A stretch of 64,000 bases of DNA from Pseudogracilibacillus sp037892545 (GTDB lineage: Bacteria > Bacillota > Bacilli > Bacillales > Amphibacillaceae), in the NCBI RefSeq assembly GCF_037892545.1, contig NZ_JBBKBG010000011.1:1-64000 (forward strand), written 5' to 3'. The translations under genes were made by a program, and so were the position numbers. The notes under the pieces are model-generated. The model was not told the DNA's origin, made no database searches, and saw only the letters and a list, made by a program, of their open reading frames with translations. How positions within the stretch are numbered: the first letter of the stretch is position 1; the number at the start of each line of letters is the position of its first letter. Below, in pieces: positions 59,879 to 64,000 of the stretch.

Positions 59879-61018
59879 CTACCCCAATATCCCTTTTAAT
59901 TGTGTAACTGTCGAACGTAATACAGATAAAAACTGTTTAATTTCCGCTTCTGTCGTATGATAACTTGTACTTACCCGAATGCCTGAAGTCGCAATCTCGT
60001 TGCTCTTTCCACAAGCTTCTAATACACGACTTTTATCATCTTGTTTCGAGGAACAAGCTGATTTTGTGGATAAAATAATCCCTTTTTCATATAATGCATG
60101 GATCAATACTTCTGGCTTTATGCCTGGCACCGAAAAATGAACAATATGTGGTGCACCTTCTACTGTTGAATTAACATAAATATGTTTTATTTCAGCTAAA
60201 CCATCTAATAATTGTTGTTGTATATGACGCAAATGTTCTCCCTCTTTTGCCTCACATTCTAAAATAAGACGCAATGCTCGAACGAACGCAACATTTCCTG
60301 CCACATTCTCCGTTCCGGAACGAAGTGCATGTTCTTGCCCTCCACCGTGAAACAATGGAAAAAGTGTGACACCATCTCGAACGTATAATAAACCAGTCCC
60401 TTTTAAACCGTTTATTTTATGCCCAGAAAAAGTACATAGATCTACATTCGCACGTTTTATCAGAACGGGTACTTTTCCCAATGCTTGCACGGCATCAACA
60501 TGAAAAAATATTTTTTTATGCTTACGTACTATTTCGCCTATTTCTTCGATCGGTTGAATCGCCCCAATCTCGTTGTTTACGTGCATAATGGATACTAAAA
60601 TCGTTTCGTCTGTAATGGCAGCTTTTAATGCTTCTACCTCTACTACTCCATGTTCATTCACAGGTATAATCGTTACCGTAAACCCTAATTTTTCCAGCGA
60701 TAGACATGCATCATATACTGCAGGGTGTTCAATACTAGAGGTAATAATATGTTTTCCACGTTGTTGATGTTGTAAAGCAATCCCTTTAATCGCCATATTA
60801 TTTCCTTCTGTACCACCTGAAGTGAAAATTATTTCTGACGGATGTACACCGAGTAATTGAGCTGCTTGTTCACGTGCCTTCGTTTGTAATTTCTCTACTT
60901 CTCCTCCCATTTTATGAATGGAAGAAGGATTTCCGTAATACTTTTCATTCACTTGAATAAAACTTTGTAATACAGAGGCATCTGGTTTTGTTGTTGCACT
61001 ATTATCTAAATAAATCAT
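59879..61018 (-). CDS. nifZ: Cysteine desulfurase (NifZ, ThiI partner)
   Basis: This PLP enzyme takes sulfur from cysteine as a persulfide. The 379-residue protein has the NifS-type start YLDNSATTKPDASVLQSF and the PLP region FTSGGTEGNNMAIKG. The Schiff-base Lys is in SGHKINGLKGTGLLYV and the catalytic Cys in the short loop LSTKSACSSKQ. In B. subtilis the nifZ-thiI pair is dedicated to tRNA 4-thiouridine; the same adjacency is kept here. Confidence 0.95.
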   Translation of the reverse strand: MIYLDNSATTKPDASVLQSFIQVNEKYYGNPSSIHKMGGEVEKLQTKAREQAAQLLGVHPSEIIFTSGGTEGNNMAIKGIALQHQQRGKHIITSSIEHPAVYDACLSLEKLGFTVTIIPVNEHGVVEVEALKAAITDETILVSIMHVNNEIGAIQPIEEIGEIVRKHKKIFFHVDAVQALGKVPVLIKRANVDLCTFSGHKINGLKGTGLLYVRDGVTLFPLFHGGGQEHALRSGTENVAGNVAFVRALRLILECEAKEGEHLRHIQQQLLDGLAEIKHIYVNSTVEGAPHIVHFSVPGIKPEVLIHALYEKGIILSTKSACSSKQDDKSRVLEACGKSNEIATSGIRVSTSYHTTEAEIKQFLSVLRSTVTQLKGILG

Positions 61019-61049
61019 TTCAACACTTCCTATACTTAATCAAATGCTA

Positions 61050-61135
61050 AAAGCAATAAAACGAGGTTAGGCCAACGTCCATAGAATGATGTAAATCTGT
61101 CACGTACCATTCATCCTTTACGTTGTCCAAACCTC
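61050..61135 (-). terminator. Long hairpin between ezrA and nifZ
   Basis: Outer arms GAGGTTAGGCCAACG (61063-61077) and CGTTGTCCAAACCTC (61121-61135) pair at 13 of 15 positions around 43 nt, with only a weak inner stem. On the minus strand TTTTATTG follows. It probably ends ezrA transcripts. Confidence 0.65.
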
Positions 61136-61141
61136 TATTTG

Positions 61142-62833
61142 TCATACTGTTTGTTCTTGAATTTTTTCTATTTTCTTTAATGCACCAGGTTCTACTGCTT
61201 CAATTCCTTTCGCCGCAACTTCTAATGCTTCTTCATATTTTGCATGATGAAATAAATTTTCTGCTTCTTCCAACACATCGGCTAATTGTACCGATTTACT
61301 GCGATAACGATTTGCATATTGAATGACCTTTTCCGTTAAATCAGCTTGCTCTAACATAATATTTGTATGTTCTACAACATTTTCAACCGCATCTTTCGCT
61401 TCATTTAATACATTTTTTACCTCGACCATATCTAATGGTTCATTTTCTAATGCGACGAGTACTCGATCGTTTTTATGTGTTGCATCTTCCAATAAATTCC
61501 AAATATACGTTGGAATGCCAGGTAAATTACTCGCCTTTAATGTACGATTTGTTTTGAAAATAGCATCCGTCATTTCTTGTAATTTCTCTTTTGCTTCCAT
61601 TTCATCTTTACGCAATGTTTGAATGTATGCTTTAAATGTTTCATGATCTGCTTCCATTTGTGTTAATTGTTCGAACGCATTCTCTAACTCTGTGCGTACA
61701 TTCGAATGTGCTGCACTGTTTTCTTCCAGTTGTTTTTGAAACATCGTTAATTTCTCTTTCAACTGTTCTGTTTTCTTTTCTAAGTTACGGTAATTTTCTA
61801 AATCATCCTCTTCAAAATAGTACGCTTGTTTTAATGTTTCTACTTCTTCCTTCGTTTCCTCAAACATTGTATCAAAAGAAGTTACTGCTTTTTCATAATT
61901 CGGCATTTTACTAATGACATAATTTTTTGCTAATGCTTCTTGCTCTAATTGGTCATACATCTCTTGGATACGCTCTTCTATCTCGTTCATTGTCGGTGTA
62001 ACCTTTTCTACACTTTCCTTTTCTAATTCGGCGACTAGATCGATAAGACGCGCTTGATAAGCTTGAATTTCTTTGTCTAATTTTAAATGTTCTAGATGAT
62101 ACCCATCCGCTTTCATTTCTTCGATACCACGGTATAATTCGTCTAATTGCGAAGGTAGTTCAGTTTTACACTGTTTATACACTTCAGGATATTGATCCAT
62201 TTCTGTTTGTAATACAGTTAAATGTACTTTTATGTCATCTTTCACTGTAGCTGCTTTTCCATAATTTCCTTCACTCACTTCGGCATGATACTGTTCAAAC
62301 TCTTCTTCTAATTGTTGTACCATTGCTTCAAAGCGTTTTACAGCTTTTTCATATTGATAATGATTTTGCGTCAATTGTTTTTTATATGTATGTAAAACTG
62401 GTTCAAGCTCTTCGATTTCTTCACGTGTTTTTTCTTCTGTTTGTAACAATTGGTCTAGTTGTTTTAAAATATTTTCAATTTTTTCTTCGATTGCTTGTAA
62501 AAATGCGTCCATTTTAGCGAATTGTTCGTTCGCTTTTTTAATACGGTATTTATCTGCTGCTTGTTCCGTTTCATACAACATTCCTTCGATTTTCGATAAA
62601 TCATCTGTTAAAATGGTGTCCCAATCTTTTTTCCATTGCTCAAACTGTTTTTTCGTTTCCCCTTCTAAAGTTAATTGTTTAATTTTAGAAAGTTCCTCGG
62701 CCACATTTCGTCCCATAATATCTAATTTCCACTTTTCATATAAATCAACTTTGTCATACACTTTTTTACGAAGCATTAATCCAATTATAATAAGTACAAT
62801 AATAGCTAAAATGATTGCAATAATAATTTCCAT
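61142..62833 (-). CDS. ezrA: Septation ring formation regulator EzrA
   Basis: EzrA is a membrane-anchored spectrin-like protein that controls FtsZ ring assembly and links it to cell-wall synthesis. The 563-residue protein has one N-terminal membrane span (IIIAIILAIIVLIIIGLML), followed by KKVYDKVDLYEKWK as in B. subtilis EzrA, then almost entirely coiled coil. The conserved patch near the C-terminus is RYRSKSVQLADVLEEAENLF. ATG 62833 follows AGGAGG. Divergent from rpsD, as in Bacillus. Confidence 0.96.
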   Translation of the reverse strand: MEIIIAIILAIIVLIIIGLMLRKKVYDKVDLYEKWKLDIMGRNVAEELSKIKQLTLEGETKKQFEQWKKDWDTILTDDLSKIEGMLYETEQAADKYRIKKANEQFAKMDAFLQAIEEKIENILKQLDQLLQTEEKTREEIEELEPVLHTYKKQLTQNHYQYEKAVKRFEAMVQQLEEEFEQYHAEVSEGNYGKAATVKDDIKVHLTVLQTEMDQYPEVYKQCKTELPSQLDELYRGIEEMKADGYHLEHLKLDKEIQAYQARLIDLVAELEKESVEKVTPTMNEIEERIQEMYDQLEQEALAKNYVISKMPNYEKAVTSFDTMFEETKEEVETLKQAYYFEEDDLENYRNLEKKTEQLKEKLTMFQKQLEENSAAHSNVRTELENAFEQLTQMEADHETFKAYIQTLRKDEMEAKEKLQEMTDAIFKTNRTLKASNLPGIPTYIWNLLEDATHKNDRVLVALENEPLDMVEVKNVLNEAKDAVENVVEHTNIMLEQADLTEKVIQYANRYRSKSVQLADVLEEAENLFHHAKYEEALEVAAKGIEAVEPGALKKIEKIQEQTV

Positions 62834-63104
62834 GATGTACCTCCTAATCATTTTTTATAGAAGGATATATGTATAAAATAAACTTCTCTTTTCTTTATAA
62901 AAATATATCTTCATTAATCTGTATCCTCTTCCATATATAATAACATGTTTTGTTCCATTATGGCTAAAAAAACACAAAAAATAAGATGGAAATATGCATG
63001 TATATTTTTTTCTTCTCATTCTCCTTTTTAACACTGGTAATCATGATATTGTCACAGCGGTTTTCATGTTTTATTATATGTCCGTTTATTTTGTTTATAT
63101 CGGT

Positions 63105-63133
63105 TTGACATTTATACGGATTCATACTATAAT
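63105..63133 (+). promoter_or_regulatory. Sigma-A promoter of rpsD
   Basis: TTGACA (63105-63110) and TATAAT (63128-63133) are both perfect consensus and 17 nt apart, as expected for a strongly expressed ribosomal protein gene. Confidence 0.9.
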
Positions 63134-63139
63134 ATCCTT

Positions 63140-63304
63140 TGTGTAAAATAATTAGGTAGCTTATGTGCACAGATGCTTGGATGCATTTTGTTCCTCTAAT
63201 TAAGAGGTGTATTGCGTAACTCTCGGCTGCTGGGGCGAAGATACATGAAAACAAAATGGACAAGATCTCGTTCACGTTTCCTTATTTTATGCAATAATAA
63301 AATT
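63140..63304 (+). promoter_or_regulatory. rpsD leader, probable S4 autoregulatory leader
   Basis: A leader of about 180 nt precedes rpsD. CATTTTGTT (63184-63192) can pair with AACAAAATG (63250-63258), enclosing a short stem CCTCTAATTAAGAGG (63193-63207) and a GC-rich segment around GGCTGCTGGGGCG. In Bacillus S4 binds its own leader to repress translation. The assignment is from position and pairing, not from a model search. Confidence 0.65.
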
Positions 63305-63321
63305 AAAGGAGTCATGTTTAA

Positions 63322-63921
63322 ATGGCACGTTTTACAGGATCATTATGGAAGAAATCCCGTCGTTACGGTATTTCATTAACAGGAACTGGTAAGGAGTTAA
63401 GCAAACGTCCTTTCGCACCAGGTCAACACGGAACACAACGTAAAAAAATCTCAGAATACGGTTTACAATTACAAGAAAAGCAAAAATTACGTTTCATGTA
63501 TGGATTAAACGAACGTCAATACCGTACTTTATTTGACGAAGCTGGGAAAATGAAAGGTATTCACGGTGAAAACTTCATGGTTCTTTTAGAATCACGTTTA
63601 GACAACTTAGTTTACCGTTTAGGTTTTGCTCGTACTCGTCGTCAAGCACGTCAATTAGTAAACCACGGTCACATTACAATTGATGGACGTCGTGTAGATA
63701 TCCCTTCATACCGTGTGAAACCAGGTCAAACAATCGGTTTACGTGAAAAAGCACGTAACTTAGACATCATCAAAGAATCTCTAGAATTAAACACTTTCGT
63801 TCCAGAGTATTTAACATTTGATGCAGACAAATTAGAAGGTACGTACACTCGTTTACCTGAACGTTCTGAATTACCAGCAGAAATTAACGAAGCATTAATC
63901 GTTGAATTCTACTCACGTTAA
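63322..63921 (+). CDS. rpsD: 30S ribosomal protein S4
   Basis: S4 is a primary 16S rRNA-binding protein that starts 30S assembly. The 199-residue protein has the standard order: FTGSLWKKSRRYGISLTGTG, GQHGTQRKKISEYGLQLQEK, the S4 domain (ARQLVNHGHITIDGRRVDIP) and the C-terminal IVEFYSR. AAAGGAG lies 10 nt before the ATG. An out-of-frame ATG at 63314 is ignored. Single gene with leader and terminator. Confidence 0.98.
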   Translation: MARFTGSLWKKSRRYGISLTGTGKELSKRPFAPGQHGTQRKKISEYGLQLQEKQKLRFMYGLNERQYRTLFDEAGKMKGIHGENFMVLLESRLDNLVYRLGFARTRRQARQLVNHGHITIDGRRVDIPSYRVKPGQTIGLREKARNLDIIKESLELNTFVPEYLTFDADKLEGTYTRLPERSELPAEINEALIVEFYSR

Positions 63922-63949
63922 TTTTAACGGAGTACAACAAGCAACATAT

Positions 63950-63999
63950 AAAGCCCTTGAAACATTGTTATTACGGTGTTTTAAGGGCTTTTTATTTTT
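63950..63999 (+). terminator. Terminator of rpsD
   Basis: A 15-bp stem with one mismatch (63950-63964, 63977-63991) is followed by TTTTTATTTTTA, close after the rpsD stop. Confidence 0.88.
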
Positions 64000-64000
64000 A

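Larger units (their letters stand above)
62834..63321. other. Divergent ezrA / rpsD control region
   Basis: This 488-nt gap carries the rpsD promoter and its leader (63105-63304). The left part (62834-63100) is AT-rich, should hold the ezrA promoter, and shows nothing else I could support. Open frames seen here are short and lack ribosome binding sites. Confidence 0.6.

Noticed and set aside
62964..63275. Minus-strand open frame of about 100 codons opposite the rpsD leader
   Set aside because: No RBS, composition unlike the neighbours, and it overlaps the clear promoter and leader of rpsD.
63314..63321. ATG at 63314 as rpsD start
   Set aside because: It is out of frame with the S4 sequence; the in-frame ATG at 63322 has correct RBS spacing and the conserved N-terminus.
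1..64000. Prophage, insertion sequence, tRNA or rRNA genes
   Set aside because: No transposase, integrase, phage structural genes, tRNA cloverleaf with flanking CCA, or rRNA segments were recognised anywhere in the window.

Overview
The window is a chromosomal segment of a low-GC, endospore-forming member of the Bacillaceae. The evidence is its spore genes (sspI, an alpha/beta-type SASP gene, ytrHI, ytxC), strong AGGAGG-type ribosome binding sites, frequent GTG and TTG starts, and a gene order that closely follows the ysgA-sspI to rpsD arc of Bacillus subtilis. It is not B. subtilis itself. Several genes expected at this locus there (mdh, speD, ytaF, glpD) are missing, and others (a prepilin peptidase, a DoxX gene, a dUTPase, a PH/HD/membrane trio) are present. 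About 50 of 61 genes lie on the minus strand, so the minus strand is probably the leading strand. I saw no rRNA, tRNA, prophage, insertion sequence or CRISPR array.

Layout. 1-2.1 kb: end of the TrmH-family methyltransferase gene, sspI and a soluble-looking lytic transglycosylase. 2.1-5.4 kb: glycerol block glpF-glpK-glpP behind a leader with a perfect 25-bp terminator hairpin, the expected GlpP antitermination target. 5.4-10.4 kb: chemoreceptor, ysdC peptidase, dimeric dUTPase, aldehyde dehydrogenase. 10.4-16.2 kb: repeat element A, three poorly known genes, the infC-rpmI-rplT operon (AUU start, L20 leader) and thrS behind a T-box. 16.2-27.5 kb: replication and repair (ytxC-dnaI-dnaB-nrdR, coaE-mutM-polA), gapB with a CcpN-type operator, and phoPR. 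27.9-38.7 kb: central carbon and lipid metabolism (citZ-icd, pyk-pfkA, accDA, malic enzyme ytsJ), with ytvI and fxsA between.

38.8-49.2 kb: dnaE, ytrHI, nrnA, ytpI, ytoI, a prepilin peptidase, ytkL and a cupin. 49.3-49.8 kb: repeat element B, a strictly phased array of 18 units of 21 bp. 49.9-56.1 kb: ald, a universal stress protein, doxX-moaB, ytxK-ackA, tpx. 56.2-64 kb: clade-2 catalase divergent from tpx, SASP gene, nifZ-thiI (tRNA 4-thiouridine), ezrA and rpsD with an S4-type leader.

Functionally this is a core housekeeping region: glycolysis, TCA entry, fatty-acid initiation, replication initiation and translation. Much of its control can be read from the DNA: T-box, L20 and S4 leaders, GlpP hairpin, CcpN and cre operators, sigma-G and sigma-E promoters. 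The least explained features are the two related repeat elements (A at 10.4-10.75 kb, B at 49.3-49.8 kb), which share a 12-nt invariant core, exact 21-bp spacing and conserved outer ends, and a set of long two-tier hairpins at gene borders.
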